From: Tethya wilhelma
Taxonomy: Eukaryota; Porifera; Demospongiae; Tethyida; Tethyidae
Length of the DNA: 64,000 bases
Assembly (NCBI GenBank): GCA_964030475.1
Contig: CAXIPT010000001.1
Span: 9,334,086 to 9,398,085 of the forward strand
Direction of reading: 5' to 3'
A program made the position numbers and the translations under genes. A model generated the notes under the pieces. The model did no database searches and was not told the DNA's origin. It was given only the letters and a program-made list of their open reading frames with translations. This document shows, in pieces, positions 35,188-44,080 of the stretch (positions are counted from its first letter, which is position 1; every line of letters begins with the position of its first letter).

Positions 35188-36230
35188 CAGTCGAACCTCC
35201 GAACAAGGGACACTTTCGGAGCAGGGCTTATGTCCTATGTTGGGAGGTTTGTTCTTTTTCAAATAAAACACTTTTTTTTCATTCTGGGACATATACATAT
35301 TATATACAAAGCATACAAAAGTTACTGAGAATGGAAATAATCATGTAATGTACTTCGAGTTGTTGCAGAGATGGATAACTGGCTAACAACATCAACTGTA
35401 GCTCCAATACGTGCAGCTTCATCTGCATGTCCTTTGTACAGCAGAAAGTCTGAGACATTTTCAAGACTTAAGATAGCTTAATTCTTTGTATGAGCTAAGC
35501 TTTGGTGGAGCTTCAACTGACATACTCAAGTGCTGAATCATTTTCTTCGTCAGACTCAAGTTCACTCTCAACATGATCATTGGTGAGGTCTCTCATAAAC
35601 TCTGCCTCCCAATCATCATTATCCATATCTGCACAAGTGGGTAGGTCATTGTCACCACCACTATATTCATCTACTGTGCATTCACCATCACCAGCTTTCT
35701 CAAGCAACTTGTTTAGCTCTGTTGCTGCATCTACCTCAACAAAAGGGTCTTCTGATCCACTAGGTCCTAGAGAAATTCCAGTCCAGAGAGTCCAGATTTC
35801 CTGATTTTTGGAAGCACTTCTCTATTGTGCTAGAAGTAACTTGCCTCCAAGCAAGGGAGATCCACCGGATAGCAATCAATACATTAATAGACTTAGCCAC
35901 ATCCGAAGCCTTTTCACATTCATCAATTTTTGAAATTACATACCTAAGGAAATATTTCCAATAATGCACCTTAAAGGTGTTGATTATCCCTAGGTCCAAT
36001 GGTTGCAAGCTGACGTGGTATTTGGTGGAAGGAAACATACTTTTATGTTTGAATATCTATCACTCTCACACAGTTTTTCGGGATGGCAACCTGCATTGTC
36101 CATAAACAGTAGGATGTGGCGCTTGTTACTGTAGAAGTATTCAAATATCTTAATAATAGTCAAACAGTTCAAGGAATACACACCAGTACTCGACTGACAC
36201 AAATGATAAAACTGCAGTGTTTATAACCGG
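35188..36230 (-). pseudogene. Tigger-like (pogo) transposon, 5'-truncated, C-terminal transposase
   Basis: The minus-strand frames show [11 protein letters not shown] and [10 protein letters not shown] (about 36080), then [19 protein letters not shown] and IRWISLAW (35760-36010), and an acidic tail (SELESDEENDSALEYVS, 35513). DNAxxH ... LPPNTTS-LQPLD is the DDE_1 signature of Tigger/jerky proteins. A frame change at about 35995-36010 splits the LPPNTTS/LQPLD motif. The 3' end is a plausible TIR: CAGTCGAACCTCC at 35188, preceded by TA. Confidence 0.7.
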
Positions 36231-36552
36231 TCTAAATATAGCTACTCATACGTCACTATTCCTATTACATAACATACTAAACATAGTACAGTTACTAATA
36301 CTCGCAGTCATTCCACACTAAGGGGGGAAGATTCAGTCCTAGGAAATTAACTCCAGGGGGAGAAATTACCCTTAGGAGAAATTCTCCCCCGGAGAAAACT
36401 TTCGGGGGGAGCTCTGGTCCTGTGACACCGGGTTACGTGGCTGATTACTTCCGGTAAATCAAATGTACATGGATATATGGGGGAAAAAATTGATTTTGTA
36501 CTCCACCTACTGTTATGTCAATTCAGTAAATAAAAAAGACTTATAAATTATT

Positions 36553-37010
36553 GGGGCGAGCCTGAGTGAGCCCCGCATAGTCCTTGCAACTACGTCCACG
36601 GTCGTCCACATTCCGAATATTGAACTACAGCTATGAAATACTGAAATTGGCAATTGCGCAATACCATGCATGCAACACGTGGAAATTTATATCTGATCTG
36701 AGCCGCGCTATTAACTATGGAAGATAAATGAAAACAGAAACGCCTTGCAAGGCAAAGAGAAAGATATAGAGAGCAAAGAGATAGAGAAACGCCTGAAGAG
36801 AAAGAAAAACGACTATGTAGGCGTAGACATCTGGATAGACTTCGTCTACAACAGCGCCGGCTTAGAGAGACCACTCCTGAGAGAGATGCTCGTCGTGCTC
36901 AAGAAAGACGCAGAGCTCAAACAAGGAGATGTAGGGGAACCACTCCTGAGAAAAATGCTCGTCGTGCTCAAGAAAGACACAAAGCTCAAGCATAGATAAT
37001 ATAGACTACG
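36553..37010 (+). mobile_element. Repeat element with GGGGCGAGCCTGAGTGAGCC start
   Basis: The start GGGGCGAGCCTGAGTGAGCC matches the ends at 25613 and 23943. The following text (a near-match to about 24050-24110) leads to the Arg-rich frame at 36735-36995. The 3' boundary is uncertain. Confidence 0.45.
36735..36995 (+). CDS. Arg-rich ETPEE-repeat peptide (Helitron/Pif1-helicase N-terminus-like), fragment
   Basis: The frame has no ATG but is open for 86 codons: QKRLARQRERYREQRD, then three units around RETPEEKEKRL, RETTPERDARRAQERRRAQ and RGTTPEKNARRAQERHKAQ. Tandem (E/R)TPEER-x2-RL-type repeats are typical of the N-terminal regions of TE-encoded helicase proteins, including Helitron proteins. 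No Rep or helicase motif follows, so this is only a fragment. Confidence 0.45.
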   Translation, partial: QKRLARQRERYREQRDRETPEEKEKRLCRRRHLDRLRLQQRRLRETTPERDARRAQERRRAQTRRCRGTTPEKNARRAQERHKAQA

Positions 37011-37228
37011 TGACCGGGATTGAAAACGCCCAGGATTTTGCGGACAACTCTGGTTTCGTAACACATGCGCGGGAAAATTGCAAAATGTCACGTGATACAG
37101 GAGGACCTGGATCCTTTGAGTCTTATCAGAGCTCTTATGCTTTTGAAATGGCATGCTGCAAGTTTAAAGGAGACTTTTAAGGTAAGATTTTTTGCATATT
37201 TATTCTACAAATCATTATACTGTCCATA

Positions 37229-37575
37229 TTAATGAAATGGCTGCTTTATTAAACTAAAATTATTATCACACACACATACACACACGCACACACACACACA
37301 CATAAATATTGATATGCTGATAAAGAGATGTTCCATAATTGACAAGTTTATGGTGGCTGCTGTCAGGGATCTGAACACGGNTACACCAGACACTCTTCCC
37401 ACCATGACCGAAGCTCCGTCACTGCCAAATCCCATTACATTTTGAATTCTGACATCACTGCCATCACAGTAATCAAGAAGAGCTTTTTCGATAGTTCCAG
37501 CTTTCCCATCAAACAAATCTATAATTTTCAGAAATACGCTACAAGTATCACCTGATGGTGTCAAATACCTGTAAG

Positions 37576-37641
<66 letters not shown>

Positions 37642-38427
37642 TGTTGTTGCCCCAACATACCTGCCATAGATGACCAACTGCTTCAGTATAGAAATATCAG
37701 TCGTTTCATCACACATCAGTGCTTGGTATGGACTGGATCGCACATTATCTAGCACATTACTTTCAATCTGAGAACCAAGTATGCCCACAAACTCTTGAAT
37801 GATCCTTTCACTTGTGTAGGTAGCATTGCCTCCTTTTCGTAAACTATCAAAAAAGGTACAACCCAAGTTCTTGGCTAGTTGCAGCAGAGGAACATATTTT
37901 GTGGTGTGAGCAATTTCATTCTTTGCTAACCAGTAAAGGCATTTCATGGCTCCTATTGCAGCTTCTCTTTCTACCGAAGCAACCTTACAAAATGCTTGAG
38001 CTATTCCTCCAGATCTTTCGGCAGCCATTCGTTCACATTCTAACTGTACAGCTAGCTGGTGCATGGAACTAGCAGCATGTCTTTTCAGGACATCTTTACG
38101 CAGTGACACACAAGGCTGTGTATTAAATACTTCACTTCCATTTCTCTCATTTCTTGTGTTAAATCGCTTACATAATTTACAGTACATACCACCATCTTCA
38201 AGAAAAACCCAAGAGAATTCATTCTCCCACTGAGACTCGTACTTTCCTTGCTTGTGTTTAGACTTTGAACTCGTGACAGTACTAGTAGTAGAAATGCCGC
38301 ATGATTCTTTTTGTGTAATCTCTTCAGGTTCATTGTCACTTACTTCTGCTTCTTGAGAATCACTATCAATAGCATGAGGTCGTTTTTCTCCTGCTCTAAA
38401 GTAGTCTGACAGCCTTGACTGACTCAT
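37229..38427 (-). CDS. hAT-family transposase (TTF/BED finger, ZNF862-like), partial
   Basis: Exon 1 (about 37662-38427) starts MSQSRLSDYFRAGEKRP. It has a zinc-finger region (MYCKLCKRFNTRNERNG ... LKRHAASSMHQLAV, residues about 85-130) and then SERIIQEFVGILGSQIE and ALMCDETTDISILKQLVIYG (residues about 228-255). A short intron (about 37572-37661, GTATGT ... TTACAG) contains only a microsatellite. Exon 2 continues in phase with YLTPSGDT, FFLKIIDLF-like text and NVMGFGSDGASVMVGRVSGV, the conserved hAT catalytic block. It then meets N at 37381 and a (CA)n run. The C-terminal dimerisation domain is missing. Confidence 0.78.
37572..37661 (-). repeat. hAT intron made almost wholly of a (GA)15(GT)16 microsatellite
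   Basis: (GA)n at 37579-37608 and (GT)n at 37609-37640 lie between a plausible donor (GTATGTTG on the minus strand) and acceptor (CTACTTACAG). Read without splicing it would add a tail of His/Thr and Ser/Leu repeats, which is why the spliced model is preferred. Confidence 0.75.
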
Positions 38428-38435
38428 TCTTCAAG

Positions 38436-38918
38436 TAGTCTCGTGGGCCAGACGTCCGAGAGGGGGGAAAAGGACGTCTGGTAAAAGTGGCCCAGTTTTT
38501 GTGTGCAATCGGAATTTCATTAGCGTGACGTAAGGTCAATGCGTCACGTGAAAAAAAAAATTCTTGCCAGCAGACATTTAGTTTAGCTGTAGCTTTCTTC
38601 TTAGCGTGCTCCAGTGTGAAGTAATCATGAGTTTGAGCCATCTTCTACACACAAACAGTGAAAGTTTAGTCTTACAAAGCTTACGGACGTGGACTGTTCT
38701 TGGACGATGATTAGATACAGCGCTACGGTCTCACATGACAAGAACGATCTGGTTGGTTGGTTTCAAATTTGGCGGGAAATTTTACCTCATTAAGTTCGAA
38801 ATTACAAAATACTGAAATCTGATTGGAGGTTACAACATTCCGCGATTGCAAACGAAAACTGGGCCACTTTTACCAGACGTCCTTTTCCCCCCTCTCGGAC
38901 GTCTGGCCCGCGAGACTA
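38436..38918. mobile_element. 483-bp MITE with 9-bp target duplication, at the hAT start codon
   Basis: TTCTTCAAG flanks both ends (38427-38435 and 38919-38927). The TIRs are about 75 bp and nearly identical (TAGTCTCGTGGGCCAGACGT and complement). Each TIR contains its own nested palindrome, CCAGACGTCC ... GGACGTCTGG. A 9-bp duplication suggests a Mutator-like relative. The minus-strand frame 38396-38641 crosses the left TIR and is probably accidental. Confidence 0.88.
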
Positions 38919-39003
38919 TTCTTCAAGGCGTTTGAACGTTCACAATTACAAACACGTGGCAATTGAAAATTTTTCGTTTGTTTAATTAGAGCAGTACCAT
39001 TAA

Positions 39004-39324
39004 TCAATGAACTTTAACCTGCTGACTTGTATTGCTACCAGCGTGGCGCAGTACCACGCTAACACGCTTTAGGGCGAACCCTGGAGTTGGTGACCTGTAT
39101 ATAGATCTGTCTGATCCTGAAGAGCATTCTGATTGAGTTTCAAGTACTGATTCAATTTTTCCTAGATCTTTTCTGCATGCATCACAAATTCTCCCTCCCA
39201 AAGATATATGTGGGGCTTTCTCACACATCCACTCACTCACTGGTCTAAGAGACTTTCTCTTAGCAGTGTGATTAGCTTTATTAAAAGGGTTACAGCAAGT
39301 ACTTTTAAACTGAGAGTGAGCCAT
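39004..39324 (-). pseudogene. Sola-like transposase N-terminus, 106 aa remnant
   Basis: The peptide has STCCNPFNKANHT, SLRPVSEWMCEKAPHISLGG and ICDACRKDL, the same Cys-rich N-terminal module as the two intact transposases. It ends at a stop after SNTSQQVKVH, with no catalytic motif downstream. Confidence 0.8.
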
Positions 39325-40292
39325 ATGCTAGCTTGCTAACTGACTGTACTGCTTAGCTGTGTGCTATTCTCAAAGTCCAAATACAGAAACTTTTATGAGA
39401 TCTAGAATGCAGCATCTGAAGATTTATATAGTGTAGTATAATTGAATTATCATTAATTGATAAGTACAAAGTAGTCTAGACATTGCTAGGCATAATTAAG
39501 CACCAGAATAATATAGAAACAGTAGCATATCTAGAACTGTAATGAAGTTATAATATAAACTGCTGCATATGCTTAAATTCGAAGTCGATATAAAAATTTG
39601 TTGTTTCACATATACAGCTCATCTCAATTAAATTTATCTGATATTCCAACTAAAGTTAAAGCTGGTACTGCTACATTAACAATTGCAAGGACATTCTCTT
39701 TAAATTAACATTCGAAACAAGCTATAGCAATTGTATATGCTAATTCCCATGGGAGCCAGTTGAAATGCAAACATACTATGATAGTTAATTGGATTTCATT
39801 GATTGAAGTTGTATATCTTACCAGCACGAATATTAATATCTGCTGATCCCATTGCCGTCCCAGAACAAAGCTCGTGGGATACAAAGCTAACTAGCCAAGT
39901 AATCTGCTCAGCAAAATTTAAGGAAATCAAAGAATCCCTTTTTCCGAATCGCTTATTTCAGTTTAGTGGTTAATTACAAATATATTAGATTAATTTAATT
40001 AATTTAATTAAGCATATCTCTGGAAAGCTTGTTTAATGTACTTTCAGAAAAACTTTATCCTACTCAGTGAAATGTTTGTATGGAAAAGTTATAACCACTT
40101 AAACATGATGAGGTCAAGTAAAATGTCAAAAAAATTTGTATTTTTGCATGCCTCTAAACCTGAAACCATACAGAGTCAGGGTATAAAATTTTACCAGAGT
40201 TAATCACTTATGGTAAGGTATGTGCACACCAAGTTTCGGCAAAATCTGAAAGGGGTGTCGATTTTGTTGGGTGATTTGACATGGAATGACCC
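39004..40292 (-). mobile_element. Sola-like transposon, copy 3, truncated
   Basis: The right end reads GATTTGACATGGAATGACCC at 40292, matching the tip of copy 2 with three changes. The transposase N-terminus starts about 970 bp inside it, as in copy 1 (about 1180 bp). The left part of the element, including the catalytic core and left TIR, is missing. The adjacent hAT unit or a deletion may account for the loss. Confidence 0.7.
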
Positions 40293-40302
40293 ATACAAGA
40301 AA

Positions 40303-40537
40303 AAAATAACATCCGATGATACAGAACAATGAGCAGACCATTTGTGCTAGTCGACAAGAATGCCAACAGCTGAGAGGAATTATTGAACAACAACAGAGGC
40401 AACAACTTAAATCTAGTGAACAAGTAATGGCTCAATTTCAGAAACGAATCCAGGAACTAGAACAACAGTTAATGAAACAACCATCAATTGAGGTATTAGA
40501 TAAACCACAGCCTAGCCTTAAAGACCCCCCACAGTAG
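40303..40537 (+). CDS. Gln-rich coiled-coil exon fragment, unrecognised
   Basis: The frame carries RGIIEQQQRQQLKSSEQVM and FQKRIQELEQQLMKQ, a heptad-like, Gln-rich segment. It begins right after the Sola-like tip and ends where a MITE arm starts (40533). It may be an exon of a host gene bracketed by insertions. No family assigned. Confidence 0.3.
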
Positions 40538-40632
40538 TCATGTGCCGAAATGGAGATATTCCTTGTTCCAATGCTTTTTACTGCACTGCCCATTCCTACA
40601 CTGCTTATTTTTTTGAAATTTTTACTACTTGT
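40533..40632. repeat. Single arm of the ACAAGTAGTAAAAA MITE family
   Basis: The text from GTAGTCATGTGCCGAAAT to TTTTACTACTTGT matches one TIR of the MITEs at 29636-30490 and 42037-42440. No opposite arm is present nearby. Confidence 0.75.
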
Positions 40633-40639
40633 TCATACA

Positions 40640-41400
40640 TCAACTGTTGCGTAGAGAGCTGGTCAGTCATTGTACTTCTCTATGGTTGGACAATCATAAA
40701 ATTTAATATGTTGATCTAGATCTATCTCCTAGTTACAATGCACATTATACCGCATGATCAACATGAGGTTACAACACAGCAGAGTTTGTAGGATTATCAA
40801 AATGATAACACACTATGAGTTTATGAATTATTTTTCCAGACACCCTCTGAGATGGACAAGGTTTTTTTCATCCACTAACACAATCATACCCTCTATGGTC
40901 ATACATATCTCAAAGCTGGCATAATACCTGTCATGTTAATTATTGCTTGAGATAAACAAAATTTTATTAGCTTGAAAACAATATGCAAGGAAAGCTCTAA
41001 GGGATAGAAAATATGGTGTCTAATATCAATGTCCACACACACATTCGAAACTATCATGCATCACTATATACAACAATGACAACAAAGAACAACAAATAAG
41101 CATATGCACAATCGGTTTTTCAGCAGGAGTTGTGTTGTAGTCGCTAGCAGCTCTTAAAAATGAATGAATGTACTGATCGATGGTGCACAAGCGTCGATTG
41201 GCACACTCACTAGATAGAATATCATAGCTATCAAGAAAACTAATTCATCCTAGTGCAGGCTAGCCTCACACTCTGTGATGAAGCAACACAATTCACAGGT
41301 TATGATCTATGCTATATGACTATAATCAGGAGTGCTCAGCAACCGAAATGGCAAATGCAGGGAGTAGGTGCATGATTAACACCTCATCACTTGCACATGT
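40640..41400. other. Intergenic stretch, nothing recognised
   Basis: AT-rich sequence without a supported exon or long repeat. The small frame at 41309-41497 runs into a MITE and is not convincing. Confidence 0.5.
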
Positions 41401-41402
41401 AT

Positions 41403-41756
41403 CAGTGGCGTGTTTAAGGGGGTGCTCCGGGTGCTCAAGCACCCCCCTGGCTCATCGGATAATGACGTCATCGCTTAGAAGTAGCGCTCCAAAGTAGCGC
41501 TATTCAATGAATTAATCAATGAAACGAGTAAAATCCGAGCTAGCAATGCTTCAAAATCACTTTTAAGGCTAAAAGAAAAGAAAAGAAGACAAAAAAATAG
41601 CAGAATACGGTAGCATAGCGATCATGGATTGTGCGATCGAATTGCGCAATTTCGGTCACGTGACCAAAAGTGGGTGTGGCTATACAAAAATTTTCGGGCG
41701 CTTTGCGCCTGCACTATATTAGAACCCCCATGAGCTAAATCCTAGACACGTCACTG
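41403..41756. mobile_element. MITE with CAGTGGCG ends, copy 1
   Basis: The ends CAGTGGCGTG and CACGTCACTG are inverted, and TGTAT flanks both sides (41398-41402 and 41757-41761). Internal text (GTGCTCAAGCACCCCCCT, TTTTCGGGCGCT) recurs in the copy at 59725-60086. Non-coding. Confidence 0.75.
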
Positions 41757-42036
41757 TGTATGGCATTGCATCATATCTGATAATGACAATCGGTGGTCCA
41801 TTAATTATTCCCAAATGTGTGCTACTAAGTTCATGAAAGCAAACATTATTGTGCATAAATTGAGATATTCTTACACTACACTAGAAACTGAATAGCTATA
41901 GTACAAACACATGGAGTACACATTCTTGTGTATTAGAACTATAAGGTGCATTCACCATAGATAATATAGCATTCTTCGCATGCACATAATTCTTAAACTT
42001 TCCTACAGACTATGTACACAATGCATACTTATTATT

Positions 42037-42440
42037 ACAAGTAGTAAAAATTTTTAAAAAATAAGTAGTGTAGGAATGGGCAGAGCGGTAAAAAGTATTG
42101 GAACAAGGCATGGTCTCAAGTTCGGCACATGACTACTTCATTTTTATTCTTGATCCCTCATACGCATTTTCAGTGTCGTGTTGCGATGCAATCATGCCAT
42201 GAGTACCATCATTATTGCATTGTTTCAAATTTCTACTATTAATCACTTGGCTAAGCAATGGAGTAAACTATAACAAACAGCTAGGTATATAACTTAGACG
42301 GGTGAGTGCCGGCCATGCAAGAGATGGGTATAAAAATGAAGTAGTCATGTGCCGAACTTGAGACCATGCCTTGTTCCAATACTTTTTACCGCTCTGCCCA
42401 TTCCTACACTACTTATTTTTTAAAAATTTTTACTACTTGT
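42037..42440. mobile_element. 404-bp MITE with ACAAGTAGTAAAAATTTTTA ends
   Basis: The two about 100-bp arms are almost perfect complements and include GTGTAGGAATGGGCAGAGCG. The same outer flank (TTGTTCATTTACTTTTTT) appears beside the 30490 copy, so the real element may extend further than the TIR. Confidence 0.8.
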
Positions 42441-42910
42441 TCATTTACTTTTTTCAACACTAAGGTGCTATTGCATGGAGACTGGCTAGTCTCTACAAAA
42501 AGGTGCAAGAGGAACTTGCAGGAGCATTGAATGCGCATGCGCAATAGTGCAAACCACGTGGTCTATTGACGACCTTTACCTACACAAAATGGCTACATTA
42601 CAGTACAGTATAATTTGTACAGGAGAGTTTTAAAGCTACCTAGATTTTGTTTGCTTACTTTTAGACAGCAAACGAGTATCAAANCGGTGGCACAGCTAGT
42701 GTTTATTGTAGAATGGTGGCGTATCTGCCATCTCGGATGACCGACCACCAGTGACAGCTCTTATCCACTTATAGGCTGAAGGTATGCCTCCAATGCACTG
42801 CATGGACCTGTGGGTGATGGGCATTATTGTACATATTTCAATTATGCTCCATAGTTCATATAACATTGCTGGAGCAACCTTCTTCATATATACATGGTTT
42901 ACCTCGTCAT

Positions 42911-43140
42911 TGNGTAGGCGTGGCCTCGAAGCTAAGCGCTAAAAGAAGCACAAAAGCCTCAAATCTCAGCAACAACAGCGTTTTGGACAGCAAAAAATGT
43001 AATTCTACAAGATCATTCACATTTATGAACTTAAGTACTATCGCTTTTGTAGCTAGAGCTGTCTTTCTTGAGATTTCGATTGAACAGACAGACAGACAAA
43101 ACGACTACCGTAACCCTCTGCACGTGCTACGCACGCGCCG
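42911..43140. repeat. Interspersed repeat, copy with CAGA tract instead of (CA)n
   Basis: It runs from GTGGCCTCGAAGCTAAGCGC through AAATCTCAGCAAC to GACTACCGTAACCCTCTG. The microsatellite position holds only three CAGA units. It starts at an ambiguous base (N at 42913) and truncates the SAM-gene copy that follows. Confidence 0.7.
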
Positions 43141-43144
43141 AGGC

Positions 43145-43977
43145 TTAATGACTAAGTACCTTTTTCTTTTCACGTGAGAGTGGAGTAAATCCACTTGAGT
43201 TCGTTGGGCTTATAGGTGGGGAGAAGCCAAGAACACTATCTACTTCCATGGAGCTATAGGTGTTGGCCTAAAAATTCCAAGTAGTGAAGTAATGATAATC
43301 ACACCTATGGATTAGTTATGACTGTACTACAAGTACATACCCCAAGAATGTGACTAAGACAGTCAGTGTACCATGGAAAATTTAATAACCCACTAAAATT
43401 AAATTAAGCATGCACACACACCTGTGCTTGGAGTTCTTTCTTCAAAGCATTATACACCCTTAAGCGCAGCCCATACAGTAACTTTGAAATGACATCTTTT
43501 AGGCAGTCAGGTCCAGGCCTAATAGAACCAAAAGCTGTAACAATGGCCTCACCATCCATGGCTTGATCTATAAAGTATGATAACAGTGAATGAATTGTGC
43601 TCATAAAGTGATGTCACATGCCTGTATGCCGTGCAAACTCAGTGAAATGGTATGCTAGAAACTTGCGTGCTATCACACCCAGCACACACAACAACTCAGT
43701 CTTTACAGTAATGCAACGTAATTCACACAACAGCTTTTACAGTAGTACGAAAACTGGTCGCAGTTCAGCTAGCTAGTACGGCTAGCTAGCTTAACTGTGA
43801 CCGCCGCGTACCTTCAAACGCATCGATCACTTCTCCTTCAAATCCATGTTCTTTTAACCACTCCAACAGCTCTTCTTGCGTCTTTTGCTCCATAATTTTT
43901 TCCAACAACACAGAATCTCTTTTGAGAGACACAAACCGAGCATCAGCATATGTTCTTTGGCGCCCAAATTGATGCAC
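43145..43977 (-). pseudogene. SAM gene A copy 2, only the first three exons
   Basis: The exon-1 region (43786-43977) has an alternative upstream start (MHQFGRQRTYADARFVSLKR) in frame with EELLEWLKEHGFEGEVIDAF. Exon 2 (about 43421-43566) has MDGEAIVTAFGSI and LRVYNALKKEL, with an extra few codons relative to copy 1 (GSIRPGPD, SKLLYGLRL) that look like small insertions. Exon 3 lies at about 43150-43260. The gene is cut off at about 43140 by an interspersed repeat, and the MITE seen in copy 1 is absent. The rest of the gene is missing. Confidence 0.65.
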
Positions 43978-44080
43978 GTGCTAACACGTGCTAAGTAATC
44001 ATTTAATTAAAATTTTAATTCAGATGACGTAATTTGTTTTGCTTCTGTTGATGCTCGGTGGGCATTATAAAGAAATTAAA

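Noticed and set aside
34977..35348. Open frames near the Tigger TIR (78 and 102 aa)
   Set aside because: They overlap on opposite strands, cross the TIR start at 35188 and show no known motif.
38396..38641. 81-aa minus-strand frame across the MITE at 38436
   Set aside because: It runs through a TIR and into the out-of-frame start of the hAT gene. The residues encoded by the TIR are not protein-like and the frame ends without a domain.
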